Below the pieces are notes generated by a model. That model had not been told where the DNA came from and made no database searches. It saw only the letters and a program-made list of their open reading frames with translations. From Thermoleophilia bacterium (lineage in GTDB: Bacteria; Actinomycetota; Thermoleophilia; Gaiellales; Gaiellaceae), in contig JAICWC010000007.1 of the NCBI GenBank assembly GCA_025934995.1, forward strand, positions 1 through 50,148: a DNA stretch of 50,148 nucleotides, read 5' to 3'. The translations under genes were made by a program, and so were the position numbers. Numbering within the stretch: the stretch's first letter is position 1; the number at the start of each line of letters is the position of its first letter. Shown one piece after another: positions 26,925 through 36,631 of this stretch.

Positions 26925-29303
26925 ATGACGGTCGCGCTCAAGCCGGACGACCTGCTCGAACGAGATCGCGAGCTCGCAGTGCTCGAACACGCGGTCGTCG
27001 ACGTCGCCGAGCGCTCCGTCGGTCGAGTGGTGCTCGTGAGCGGCGAGGCGGGGGCGGGGAAGACGACGCTGCTTCGCGCCTTCGGTCGTGGGCGCGAACG
27101 GGTCCTCTGGGGTGGCTGCGAACCGCTCTTCACGCCACGACCGCTCGGGCCTCTGCTCGACATCGCGGAGATCCTCGGCGACGGTCTGCCCCGCGATCCG
27201 ACTCCGCACGATGTCTTCCTCTACTTGACGCGCGCGCTGCGCGCGGAGCCTGCGGTCGTCGTTCTCGAAGACGTTCACTGGGCCGACGAGGCGACGCTCG
27301 ACGTGCTCAAGCTGCTCGGTCGACGGATCGACAGCGTGCCGGCGCTGGTTGCGGTCACGTATCGGGACGACGAGCTCGACGCGTGCCATCCGCTTCGATC
27401 GGTGATCGGCGACTTGCCGGTCCCGGCCGCGCAGAGGCTTCGCCTCGGATCGCTCTCGCCTGAGGCCGTCGGGGTGCTGGCAGATGCGCACGGGCTGGAC
27501 GGCGACGACCTTTGGCACAAGACGGGCGGCAATCCGTTCTTCGTCACCGAGGCAATCGCAGCGGGCGGTGACGTCCCGCCGACCGTGCGTGACGCGGTGC
27601 TCGCGCGTGCGTCGCGTCTCGGAGCGGCAGCGCGTGAAGTGCTCGACGCCGTGTCAGTCGTGCCTCAGCGTGCAGCGCCATGGTTGCTCGCGTCGATCGC
27701 CGGTGATTTCAGCGACGCGGTCGACGAGTGCGTGAGCTCGGGAATCCTCGTCGTCTCACCGCTCGGAGTCGCATTCCGGCACGAGCTCGCACGGCTTGTG
27801 ATCGAGGAGGCGATCTCGCCGGCGCACCGCGCGATGCTTCACCGGCGAGCCCTCGCTGCACTTGCCGATCCTCCGTCCGGGGCGCGCGACTTCGCGCGAC
27901 TTGCGCATCACGCCGAAGCTGCGGGAGAGGCCGATGCGGTGCGCAGATATGCGATTGCTGCGGCGCACCGTGCGGAGACTCTCCGTGCGCACCGAGAGGC
28001 CGCCGCGCAGTACGCGCGCGCCCTCCGGTTCGGCGACGACCTGCCTCCGGCCGTGCGCGCCGATCTCCTCGCCGCGCAGGCTCGCGCCTGCTTCCCGGCC
28101 GACATGTACGACGAGGGGATCTCCGCGCTCGAACGCGAAGTCGAGCTGCGCCGCGGGCTCGGCGACGAGCTTGCCGAGGGTGACGCCGAGCGGCGGCTCG
28201 CGCAGTTCCTCTGGTGCCCCGGGCGCGTCGCCGAGTCGCGGAGCGCGGGAGAGCGCGCCGTCGCACTTCTAGAGCAGCTGCCGCCCACTCCCGAGCTCGG
28301 CTGGGCGTACGTCGAGCTCGCGTTCTCGCACGCGTACGGGTCGCGGGTCGCGGAGGCGATCGAGTGCCGGGACCGCGCGATCGCGGTCGCAGAAGAGGTC
28401 GGCATTCCGGCGATTGCGCTCGAAGCGCGGCTGAACGGCGCCGCGGCGACGAAGGATGTGGACGCAATCGTCGCGCAGATCGAGGCCACCGCTGCGTTGT
28501 CTCAGCCCGGGCTGATGGCACACCTGTGGATGACCCTCGCGAACGTCGCGGTCTCGCGCCGCCGCTTCGACGTTGCCGGCGAAGCGATCGACCGGGGCCT
28601 GACGCTCGTGGCGGCCAACGGGTTCGAGCTCACTCGTCTGTACCTGCTCGCGTATCGCGCGATCGTCGAGCTCGGTGAGGGGCGCTTCGACGAGGCCGCG
28701 GAGACGGCCTCGATGGTGCTTCGCGTCAGGCGAACGTCGACCACGCCTCGAATCCGCGCCCTGGTCACGCTCGCGCTCGTGCGCCTGCGACGCGGCGATC
28801 CCGAGGTCGACTCTCTGCTCGACGAAGCGTGGGCGCTCGCCGAGCCGACAGGTGAGCAAGAGCGCATGCAGCCGGTCGTCGAGGCACGCAACGAGCGTGA
28901 TTGGCTGGCGGGGCGGCGCAAGGCGGACGGGCTCTTCCCCGACCCGCGCGGGCCGTACGAGACGGCCGTTGCCGCCGGCGACTTCGCGGCGCTCGACGCG
29001 CTCGGCGCCGTAGCGTCGGCAGATGCGGTTCGGTGTGCGGCGGGCCTGCGAGGCCCACGCCCGGCGACGCGCGCGAACCCGGCAGGCCTCACCGGCCGCG
29101 AGGTCGAGGTGCTGACCCTCGTCGCGCAGAGCCTCTCGAACAAGCAGATCGCCGCCGAGCTCGTCCTTTCGAAGCGAACGGTCGACCATCACGTTGCCGC
29201 GATCCTCCGGAAGCTGCGCGTGCCGACGCGGGGGGAAGCGGCGGCGGAGGCTGTGCGCGTCGGCGCGCTCGACGATCGATCCGCGCAGCACCTCGTCGGT
29301 TAG
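26925..29303 (+). CDS. LuxR-type AAA ATPase transcriptional regulator
   Basis: GEAGAGKTTLLRAF Walker A, VVLEDVHWAD Walker B, C-terminal LTGREVEVLTLVAQSLSNKQIAAELVLSKRTVDHHVAAILRKL. Confidence 0.9.
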   Translation: MTVALKPDDLLERDRELAVLEHAVVDVAERSVGRVVLVSGEAGAGKTTLLRAFGRGRERVLWGGCEPLFTPRPLGPLLDIAEILGDGLPRDPTPHDVFLYLTRALRAEPAVVVLEDVHWADEATLDVLKLLGRRIDSVPALVAVTYRDDELDACHPLRSVIGDLPVPAAQRLRLGSLSPEAVGVLADAHGLDGDDLWHKTGGNPFFVTEAIAAGGDVPPTVRDAVLARASRLGAAAREVLDAVSVVPQRAAPWLLASIAGDFSDAVDECVSSGILVVSPLGVAFRHELARLVIEEAISPAHRAMLHRRALAALADPPSGARDFARLAHHAEAAGEADAVRRYAIAAAHRAETLRAHREAAAQYARALRFGDDLPPAVRADLLAAQARACFPADMYDEGISALEREVELRRGLGDELAEGDAERRLAQFLWCPGRVAESRSAGERAVALLEQLPPTPELGWAYVELAFSHAYGSRVAEAIECRDRAIAVAEEVGIPAIALEARLNGAAATKDVDAIVAQIEATAALSQPGLMAHLWMTLANVAVSRRRFDVAGEAIDRGLTLVAANGFELTRLYLLAYRAIVELGEGRFDEAAETASMVLRVRRTSTTPRIRALVTLALVRLRRGDPEVDSLLDEAWALAEPTGEQERMQPVVEARNERDWLAGRRKADGLFPDPRGPYETAVAAGDFAALDALGAVASADAVRCAAGLRGPRPATRANPAGLTGREVEVLTLVAQSLSNKQIAAELVLSKRTVDHHVAAILRKLRVPTRGEAAAEAVRVGALDDRSAQHLVG

Positions 29304-29377
29304 TTTCCTCGCGTTTGCGGGGGCCGGGGTCGCGGGAATGGTCCGCCGGTCGTAGCCCCAAATCGGAGGGATCCTTC

Positions 29378-30844
29378 ATGAGACGGATTGTTCTGGCCGG
29401 TCTCGGCGCGGCTGTCACCCTGGTGTTCGCACTCGCCGCCGCGGCGGCGGCGCCGACCAAGACGGGTGGCTTCGCCAACTACTCGCTGGCCGAGACGACC
29501 GGCACGACGTGCCCCGGCAACTCTGCGTGCTCCAACATCGCGGCCGAGCCCGCGATCCGTGCCGACGGCGACGGCCGGTTCTTCGGCAGCTCGGAAAACG
29601 GCCTCGGCGGCGGCACCGTCGCCTTCCGCTCCACCGACAACGGGTTGCACTACACCACGCTCGCGTCGCCGGACGGCGTGTCCCAGACCAACGACACCGG
29701 CTTTGCGCCGGGAGGCGGGGACACCGACCTCGCCGTTGCCCCCGATAAGAACGCAGCGGGCTCGTACAACGTCTACGTCGCGAGCCTCTCGCTCGCGAAC
29801 ATCGACGTATCGACCTCGACCGACGCGGGGGCCACGTGGCGGCTGAGCCCGGTCACGACGCCGGAGACGATCGACGACCGCGAGTGGATCGCGGCGGACA
29901 CGAACAACAAGGTCTGCATCAGCTACCACGACGCCCCGCAGGGGATCACGGTCGGCTGTAGTACCGACGCCGGCCTGACGTTCACGCAGTTCGCGAGCGC
30001 GATCGACGCGAGTCATGCGTTCCAGATCTCGGAGAACTCGATCGGCAACCTTGCGATCGACCCGAGCTCGCACGTGATCTACCAGACGTACTCGGCCATC
30101 ACGACGGCGGCCGAGACAACCTGCGCGCCGCAGCTCGGCGTCAGCGCGGGCACCTGCAACTACCACGGCGTCTACATGGCGGTCTCGACCGACGGCGGCG
30201 CGTCGTTCACCGACTACCCCGTCTACATCAATCCCGACGCGACCGTCGGCTACGGGCATCAGTTCGTCAACGTCTCGGTCGACCGGGCGGGGAACGTGTA
30301 CTCGGTCTACACCGACGACCATCACGTCTACTACTCGTTCTCGACCGACCACGGCAGGACATGGAGTGGCCCGTTTCTGATCACCACGACGAGCGGCACC
30401 CAGATCTTCCCGTGGTCGACCGCCGGCGATGCAGGCAAGCTCGACGTCGTCTACTACCAGACGCCCTACTACGACGGCGTCAACACGCCCGACAACTATC
30501 CGGCGTCGGCCGCGTGGACCGTCGGCTTCGCCCAGAACCTGAAAGCCCTGGCGCCGGGCTCGGCATGGTCGCGTCAGACGGCCTCGCCGACCAATCACTT
30601 CGGAGGGGTCTGCGAAAGCGGCGTCACGTGTACCGGCAACCGTGACCTGTTCGACGACTTCGGCGTGGCGGCGAGCCCCACGACCGGTCTCGCCTCGATC
30701 ATCTACAGCGACGACCAGTTCGATCCGAGCGGGCCGAACACGTCTGGCTGCGACGCAAGCACGAACAACACGGGGACGTGCGATCACACCGCGATCGCAA
30801 CGCAGACTGCCGGCACCGGCATCTTCGGCAGCAAGAAGAAGTAG
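29378..30844 (+). CDS. Secreted BNR/sialidase-like repeat protein
   Basis: Signal peptide; repeated S-x-D-x-G-x-T/S-F/W motifs (STDAGATWR, STDAGLTFT, STDGGASFT, STDHGRTWS). Confidence 0.75.
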   Translation: MRRIVLAGLGAAVTLVFALAAAAAAPTKTGGFANYSLAETTGTTCPGNSACSNIAAEPAIRADGDGRFFGSSENGLGGGTVAFRSTDNGLHYTTLASPDGVSQTNDTGFAPGGGDTDLAVAPDKNAAGSYNVYVASLSLANIDVSTSTDAGATWRLSPVTTPETIDDREWIAADTNNKVCISYHDAPQGITVGCSTDAGLTFTQFASAIDASHAFQISENSIGNLAIDPSSHVIYQTYSAITTAAETTCAPQLGVSAGTCNYHGVYMAVSTDGGASFTDYPVYINPDATVGYGHQFVNVSVDRAGNVYSVYTDDHHVYYSFSTDHGRTWSGPFLITTTSGTQIFPWSTAGDAGKLDVVYYQTPYYDGVNTPDNYPASAAWTVGFAQNLKALAPGSAWSRQTASPTNHFGGVCESGVTCTGNRDLFDDFGVAASPTTGLASIIYSDDQFDPSGPNTSGCDASTNNTGTCDHTAIATQTAGTGIFGSKKK

Positions 30845-30855
30845 TCACGGCGATG

Positions 30856-30886
30856 GGTGGGAGCGGCGGAAGCCGCCGCTCCCACC
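30856..30886 (+). terminator. Strong hairpin after the BNR-like gene
   Basis: GGTGGGAGCGGCGG-AAG-CCGCCGCTCCCACC, perfect 14-bp stem; short T-run about 10 nt downstream. Confidence 0.75.
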
Positions 30887-30899
30887 GTCGAGCACGCTT

Positions 30900-30917
30900 T
30901 TGACACGATGCGTGTCC
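30900..30917 (+). promoter_or_regulatory. Candidate -35 and overlapping TetR operator
   Basis: TTGACA overlapping palindrome GACAC-GATGC-GTGTC directly upstream of TetR gene. Confidence 0.5.
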
Positions 30918-30938
30918 ATATGGCACGATCAATGTCAG

Positions 30939-31532
30939 ATGGCGGTGACACTGAGGGACCAGCAGGCCGCGGTTGCCCGCGAGCGGATCTTCCGGGCCGT
31001 CGCGGAGCTGCTCGAGCGGGACGGATCGGAGGCCCTGACGGTGCCGCAGGTCGCGGAGCTGTCAGGGGTGTCGCTGCGAACTGTCTACCGCTATTTCCCG
31101 ACGCGCGAGGCGCTGCTCGACGCGGCGGGCCGCTGGATCGGCGGCGAGCTGTTGAAGCAGGGCTATCCCGCCAGTCTCGACGATGTCGCCGATTCGTTCG
31201 AACGCGCGTGCAGCGAGTTCGACCAACGGCCGGGCCTCGTACGGGCGATGGCGTTGTCGCAGGTCGGCCGTGAAGCGCGCAGCACGCGGCGGCGGGAGCG
31301 CCTCGAGGCGATCCGCCAGGTGCTCGAGCAAGAGCTGGGGTCGCTCCCGGAAGGGGAGCTGCGCCAAGCCGAGGCGGTGCTCGCGTATCTCCACAACATG
31401 CTCGCGTACACGACCTTGCGCGAGGAGCAGCAGCTCTCCGGCGCCGAGATCGGCGAGGCGCTCGGGTGGGCGATCCGGACGCTGGTCGCCGACCTGCGTC
31501 GCAGACAGCGAGCGAAAGAGAGGAAGCGATGA
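30939..31532 (+). CDS. TetR family transcriptional regulator
   Basis: ALTVPQVAELSGVSLRTVYRYFPTREALLDAA HTH. Confidence 0.92.
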   Translation: MAVTLRDQQAAVARERIFRAVAELLERDGSEALTVPQVAELSGVSLRTVYRYFPTREALLDAAGRWIGGELLKQGYPASLDDVADSFERACSEFDQRPGLVRAMALSQVGREARSTRRRERLEAIRQVLEQELGSLPEGELRQAEAVLAYLHNMLAYTTLREEQQLSGAEIGEALGWAIRTLVADLRRRQRAKERKR

Positions 31533-31999
31533 ACGAGGCAGTGATCGTGCGCGGTCCGGGCGAGGGCAGAACGCTGCTCGTCGGCGGTGGCGACCGCGTC
31601 ACCTACAAGATCCGCAGCGCCGAGACCGACGGAAGCTACTTCTGCTTCGAGGTATCGACCACACCGGGCTTCGGGCCGCCGCTGCACGCGCATTCGTATC
31701 GAGAGCTCTTCTACGTGCTCGAGGGGGAGTACGAGTTCACGTTCGACCGCGACGGTGAGCTGGAGACGATCAGCGGCACGCCGGGAACGGCAGTCGCAGT
31801 GCCGCCGAACGTGCCTCACACGTTCAAGAACGCGTCGACCGCGCCCGCGCGGCTGCTGTTCGTCCATCAGCCGGCCGCGCTCGAGGAGTTCTTCGAGGAG
31901 TTCGGGATGTCAGGCGACGCCGCCGAGCCGCCCGACTTCGGAGCGATGGCCGCTGCGCTCGAGCGCAACGGCGTCCACGTCGTCGGCGCGCCGGCCTGA
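31529..31999 (+). CDS. Cupin domain protein
   Basis: GPPLHAHSYRELFYVLEGEYEFTFDRDG, VPPNVPHTFKN. Confidence 0.88.
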   Translation: MNEAVIVRGPGEGRTLLVGGGDRVTYKIRSAETDGSYFCFEVSTTPGFGPPLHAHSYRELFYVLEGEYEFTFDRDGELETISGTPGTAVAVPPNVPHTFKNASTAPARLLFVHQPAALEEFFEEFGMSGDAAEPPDFGAMAAALERNGVHVVGAPA

Positions 32000-32011
32000 G
32001 AGGACGGCGGC

Positions 32012-32407
32012 ATGGACAAGCAGCAGATCAACCCCTGGCGCTGGCAGGACGCAGCGGGTTTCTCGCAGGCGTGGCGGGTCGACGGCGCCCACTCGATCGT
32101 CTTCGTCTCGGGGCAGGCTCCGATCTCGGCCGACGGACAGCTCGTCGGCGAGAACGATTTCGCCGCCCAGGTCCGTCAGGTGTTCGAGAATCTGCGGACG
32201 GTGCTCGACGAGGCGGGAACCGGAGTCGAAGCGGTCGTCAAGCTGACCGTCTACCTCACCGACATGACCCGTCTGCGCGAGTACACGCAGATCAAGGGCG
32301 AGTACTTCCGCGGCGAGCAGCCGGCCTCGACGGCGCTCGGCGTCACCGCGCTCGCGCGTCCGGAGATGATGGTCGAGGTCGAGGCAATCGCGGTCGCCGG
32401 GCGCTGA
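32012..32407 (+). CDS. RidA family protein
   Basis: VSGQAPISADGQLVGENDFAAQVRQVFENLRTVLDEAG...RPEMMVEVEAIA. Confidence 0.9.
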   Translation: MDKQQINPWRWQDAAGFSQAWRVDGAHSIVFVSGQAPISADGQLVGENDFAAQVRQVFENLRTVLDEAGTGVEAVVKLTVYLTDMTRLREYTQIKGEYFRGEQPASTALGVTALARPEMMVEVEAIAVAGR

Positions 32408-32421
32408 CGGCGCGTCGGCCG

Positions 32422-32925
32422 TCAGAGTGAAACGTCGACCGGTACTCCGCCGACGAGCGTCTGGTAGACGACGCAGTAACGCTCGGTCAGGCGCCGAAGC
32501 GTCGCGAGCGACTCCTGGTCGAGGCTGTTCTCGAGGACGAAGCTCAGTCGAATCCGCGTGAAGCCGACCGGCACGCCCTCCTCCTTGCCGAGGCCGAGGG
32601 TTCCGCGAAAGTCGAGGTCCCCCTCGGCGCGGACGCTTCCCCGAACCTCCAGGTCGAGAGCCGTGGCGACCGCGACCATCGTGACGCCCGCGCAGGCGAC
32701 GAGCGCCTGCAAGAGCATGTCGCCCGAGCAGGCGAGGAGGCCTGATCCGCCGGTCGCGGGATGCAGCCCCGCCTCGACGAGCGCCCGCCCGGTCTCGACG
32801 CGGCAGGAGAGATCCTCGGCTCCCAGCTGCCCTTCCGCGCGGAGCGTGACGCGCGCAGCCTCCGGGCTCGCGCGATACCGCTCCTTGAGCGGCGCCTGGA
32901 TTTCCTTCAGCTCCGATTGTCCCAT
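32422..32925 (-). CDS. OsmC family protein
   Basis: LLACSGDMLLQALVACAGVTMVAVATALDL...LTERYCVVYQTL. Confidence 0.88.
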   Translation of the reverse strand: MGQSELKEIQAPLKERYRASPEAARVTLRAEGQLGAEDLSCRVETGRALVEAGLHPATGGSGLLACSGDMLLQALVACAGVTMVAVATALDLEVRGSVRAEGDLDFRGTLGLGKEEGVPVGFTRIRLSFVLENSLDQESLATLRRLTERYCVVYQTLVGGVPVDVSL

Positions 32926-32951
32926 GCCGTCGTTCGTCCTATGATCCGCGA

Positions 32952-33236
32952 ATGCCGCGCTACATGATCGTACGCAGCTTCGACGTCGGTGAGTCGGACA
33001 TGCCCGACGTCGGCCGCCGGTCGAGGCAGATCGTCGAGAACGACCTGACCGAAATCGTCTGGGAGCACAGCCATGTGGTCGTCGACGACGGCGGCCTCGT
33101 CCGCACCTTCTGCGTCTACGACGCGCCGAACGAGGAGGTCGTTCGCGAGCACTCGACCCGGCTGGGCCGGCACCGGATCGAGTCGCTGGACGAGATCGTC
33201 GGCGACGTCAGTCCGGCCGACTTTCCGGACTCCTGA
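32952..33236 (+). CDS. DUF4242-like small protein (second copy)
   Basis: MPRYMIVRSFDVGE...WEHSHVVVDDGGLVRTFCVYDAPNEEVVREH; resembles 26497-26769. Confidence 0.75.
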   Translation: MPRYMIVRSFDVGESDMPDVGRRSRQIVENDLTEIVWEHSHVVVDDGGLVRTFCVYDAPNEEVVREHSTRLGRHRIESLDEIVGDVSPADFPDS

Positions 33237-35259
33237 CGTCGTCGAGGTGAAACGAGGCGGTGCTCGCGATCGCGAGGCTCCGTCGGAGTGATCTGCGGCG
33301 CTCGGTGTCGTCCTCGGGGACGAGAGCGAGCGCTTCGCGGTACAGCAACGCCGCATGATCCTTCGCCCAGCCGCGCTCGGCTTGAGCCGCTGCGCGTGTG
33401 AGCTGCTCGATCGCCCTGGGGTGATCGCCGGCGCTCAGCCAGTGGCGCGCCATCGCTCCGATCGCCTGCGCCGACGTTCCGGTCGACCGCTCGAAGAACG
33501 CGGCCACGATCGCGTGACGGCGCGCGCGGTCGGAGCGCGGCAGCATCTCGTACGCCACGTCGCGAATCATCACGTGCGTGAACGCGTACTGATCTTGGTC
33601 CTCGAGGATCGAATCGGGCTCGCGGCGGATGAGGTCGCGCCGCTCGAGCTCATCGAGAACGGCGTCGAGGTCATGTTCCGCCGTCAGCGCTTCGAGCGCG
33701 TCGGGCCAAAACACCTTGCCGATCACCGCGGCGTCCAGCAGCAGCGCGCGGTCGCGCGGCGGCAGCGCATCGAGCCGTGCCGAGACGAGCGCGCGGATGC
33801 TGGTCGGTAGCGCCCCGCTCGACGTCTCGCCGATCGTCGCCGCGAGCTGCTCGATGAAGAGCGGGTTTCCCTCGGCGATCTGGGTCACCTCGGCCGCCCG
33901 CTCCTCGTCGCCGAGACGAAGGACGGCGAGCCGGCGTGCATCCTCTTCGCCGAGCGGCCCGACCGTCAGGCTCGCGTAGTTCGCGAGCCGGCCGCCCCAC
34001 GCAGGCCGTGCATCGAGGAACTCGGGTCGCGCGAGCGTGACGAGAAGGAGGGGCAGCCCGTGCGACCGCGTCGCGAGCATCTCGATCAGATCGAGAAGGT
34101 TCGGGTCGGCCCAGTGGATGTCCTCGAAGACGAGGATCGTCGGTTGCTCGCGCGCCGCAGCCTCGATGAAGCGGCGGGCGGACGTGAACAGGGTCTCCCG
34201 ATCGGTCGCCGCCGCTCCGCTGTCGATCCCGAGGATGGCGCCGAGGTGTCTCGCGACGGCTGCGGCCTCATCCCGGGTCGGGATCAGCGCGCCGGTCCGC
34301 TCGCGCACTTTCCGGTCGAGGACGTCCGGCGGGTCGCTCTCGTAGCTGTCGCAGAGGCGCATCAGCTGCGTGGCGAGTGCACCGTACGCGCCGCTCTCCC
34401 GGTAGGGAAGCGAACGCCCGCGAAGGACGCGCGCTCCGTCGTGCTCCTGCTCGGCGAGAAAGCTCCCGGCGAGCGTGGTCTTGCCGACGCCGGCAGGGCC
34501 GAAGATCGAGACGAGGTAGGGGATCTGCTCGGCGAGCACTCGGCTCCACAGCGCCCCGAGGAGCGAGAGCTCGGCCTGCCGGCCGACGATCGACCCGTCG
34601 ATCGGTTGACGGACGCCGGCTTCGGTCAACGCTTCGAGTGCGATCCATGCGCGGAGCGGCTCGTGCTTTCCTTTCGCGATGATCGGGTCGCTCGGGCTGT
34701 AGGCGATGACGTTTCGCGTCTCGCGATAGGTCTGCTCGCCGACGACGATGCCGTTGATCGGCGCGCCGCTCTGGAGCCTCGAGGCGGTGTTCACGACGTC
34801 GCCCGCGACCATGGACTCGCCGAGCGCCGGACGTGCGTCCACGGTGACGACCGCCTCGCCGGTGTTGACCGCAAGGCGAATCTGGAGCCCGCTCTCGGTC
34901 ACCCGGCGGGCGTTGTCACGCACGACGAGCGCCGCGCGCACTGCGCGCTCCGCGTCGTCGCCGTGCGCGAGCGGCGCTCCGAAGACGCCCATGACGGCGT
35001 CGCCGATGAACTTCTCGACGACACCGCCGAACGACTCGATCTCGCGCCGAACGAACTCGTGGTACGGCGTGAGAAGCGCCCGAACGTCTTCTGGGTCGAG
35101 CGACTCGGCCCGCTCGGTGAAGCCGACGAGATCGACGAAGATGATCGTGACGACTCGTCGCTCCTCACGCGGGACGGCATCCGTCACGAGCGGCAGGCCG
35201 CATGCCAGGCAGAACCGTGCGATCGCTGGGTTGTCTTGATCGCACGCGGCGCAGCGCAT
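33208..35259 (-). CDS. Adenylate/guanylate cyclase domain - AAA ATPase regulator
   Basis: N-terminal zinc ribbon CAACDQDNPAIARFCLACG, cyclase FVDLVGFTERAESLDPEDVR / FIGDAVMGVFG, GPAGVGKTTLAGSF, FEDIHWAD. Confidence 0.88.
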   Translation of the reverse strand: MRCAACDQDNPAIARFCLACGLPLVTDAVPREERRVVTIIFVDLVGFTERAESLDPEDVRALLTPYHEFVRREIESFGGVVEKFIGDAVMGVFGAPLAHGDDAERAVRAALVVRDNARRVTESGLQIRLAVNTGEAVVTVDARPALGESMVAGDVVNTASRLQSGAPINGIVVGEQTYRETRNVIAYSPSDPIIAKGKHEPLRAWIALEALTEAGVRQPIDGSIVGRQAELSLLGALWSRVLAEQIPYLVSIFGPAGVGKTTLAGSFLAEQEHDGARVLRGRSLPYRESGAYGALATQLMRLCDSYESDPPDVLDRKVRERTGALIPTRDEAAAVARHLGAILGIDSGAAATDRETLFTSARRFIEAAAREQPTILVFEDIHWADPNLLDLIEMLATRSHGLPLLLVTLARPEFLDARPAWGGRLANYASLTVGPLGEEDARRLAVLRLGDEERAAEVTQIAEGNPLFIEQLAATIGETSSGALPTSIRALVSARLDALPPRDRALLLDAAVIGKVFWPDALEALTAEHDLDAVLDELERRDLIRREPDSILEDQDQYAFTHVMIRDVAYEMLPRSDRARRHAIVAAFFERSTGTSAQAIGAMARHWLSAGDHPRAIEQLTRAAAQAERGWAKDHAALLYREALALVPEDDTERRRSLRRSLAIASTASFHLDDVRSPESRPD

Positions 35260-35463
35260 CACCGAAGCGTATGACAGTGGCCGGCGAAACGGCGAGTGCG
35301 AGGGACGGATGGTCGTCCGCCCCTCGCCGCGCGTTCGCATCGAGTCGGGATGGTCGTGTTGCGCCGAGGGGGCGGTGTGCACGAACGCAGTCCCGTAATG
35401 CCTTCATCGTCCGTGACACGGGTGCCGGCGTCGCCGTCTGTATTAGCAGTCGTGACGCGACCT

Positions 35464-35491
35464 TCGATGTGCCTCGTTCGAGGCACATCGA
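35464..35491. repeat. 28-nt near-perfect palindrome in divergent intergenic region
   Basis: TCGATGTGCCTCG-TT-CGAGGCACATCGA, 13-bp perfect arms. Confidence 0.85.
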
Positions 35492-35562
35492 CCGGCCGGG
35501 TGCATCCCCGACCGATAGCGGAAGCGTCGCGGCCCCGCGCGTGCGACGTTGTGTGCGAGCTG

Positions 35563-35760
35563 ATGAACAGACCGGAGAGACAAAGCGACGAGACGCTCAC
35601 GCAGCCGAGGATGGTGGCGTGCATCGAGTGCGGCTGTCTGAGCGGCCTTGCGTGGGCGGGCTGGCGCGCGTACCGCGTCGACGATCCCGAGTACGACGCG
35701 CGGCCGGCGCTCGCGTTTTACTGTCCCGGGTGCGCGGCAGCGGAATTCGGGCACGATTGA
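35563..35760 (+). CDS. Small zinc-ribbon-like hypothetical protein
   Basis: CIECGCLSG...YCPGCAAAE two CxxC motifs. Confidence 0.55.
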   Translation: MNRPERQSDETLTQPRMVACIECGCLSGLAWAGWRAYRVDDPEYDARPALAFYCPGCAAAEFGHD

Positions 35761-35971
35761 ACGAAGGGGCGGCTGCGCAAGATCTCCCCGCCGTGGGCGT
35801 CTTCTAGAGAGCGCACGGCCGCGTCTACCGACTACGGCATCCTCTTCGGCCTTCGTTCCGACGGCTAAGGGCCAGGGCGTCCGTACGAAGTCAGGCGCGC
35901 CGTGCGCGCGACACCGAGCTTCGCGGCGCGTGATGGGTGGAGCCCGACACTGCGACACATAGGATCCCCGG

Positions 35972-36421
35972 ATGTCGGTCGACGTTCTCACAGAGGTCGA
36001 AATCGACCGGCCGCGAGCCGACGTCGCCGCATTCGCCTCCGATCCGGACGTCGCGCCGCGCTGGTACGAGAACATCGAGTCCGTGGAGTGGAGAACGCCG
36101 AGGCCACTCGCTGTCGGCGCACGCATTGCCTTCGTCGCGCGCTTCCTTGGTCGCCGCCTGGCGTATACGTACGAGGTCACGGACCTCCTCCCAGGCGAGC
36201 GGCTCGTGATGAGCACCAAGGAAGGGCCGTTTCCGATGGAGACGAGTTACGAGTGGGCTGACACGCCCACAGGTGGAACGCGGATGACCCTTCGGAACCG
36301 AGGCGAGCCGAGCGGCTTTGGCAAGGTGAGCGCGCCGATCATCGCCAGGGCCATGCGCCGGACGAACCGCAAGGATCTGGCTCAGCTCAAGCACATCCTG
36401 GAGTCGACCGCGGACCGATGA
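35972..36421 (+). CDS. SRPBCC family protein
   Basis: EIDRPRADVAAFASDPDVAPRWYENIESVEW ... GTRMTLRNRGEPSGF. Confidence 0.85.
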   Translation: MSVDVLTEVEIDRPRADVAAFASDPDVAPRWYENIESVEWRTPRPLAVGARIAFVARFLGRRLAYTYEVTDLLPGERLVMSTKEGPFPMETSYEWADTPTGGTRMTLRNRGEPSGFGKVSAPIIARAMRRTNRKDLAQLKHILESTADR

Positions 36422-36467
36422 GTTGACCCGCGCTGCGGGAAACGTGGCCGACGAAAGGCGCCCCTCG

Positions 36468-36518
36468 GCGGTTTGCGCAGTGTCGGTAGTGGGCGGAACC
36501 AGACATTGCGCAAACCGC
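36468..36518. repeat. Island palindrome copy 1
   Basis: GCGGTTTGCGCAGTGTC - ggtagtgggcggaacca - GACATTGCGCAAACCGC (17-bp arms, one G/T mismatch). Confidence 0.9.
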
Positions 36519-36631
36519 GTGGTTGTGGCAGTGGGACCGATCTCGATCGTCTAATGCACCGTGCTGGGCGGTCGAGCTGTCCGCTGTGGTGTCCCGAGGG
36601 GACACTTGCGGCCTATGTCAAACTAGGAGGT

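Noticed and set aside
35296-35562. N-terminal extension of the zinc-ribbon ORF (MRGTDGRPPLAARSHRVG...)
   Set aside because: Contains the 28-nt palindrome and low-complexity sequence; start at 35563 is more credible.
35759-35859. Inverted repeat GAACGAAGG ... CCTTCGTTC flanking an 80-nt spacer downstream of the zinc-ribbon ORF
   Set aside because: Short 9-bp arms with a wide spacer and no gene between; could be chance in GC-rich intergenic DNA.
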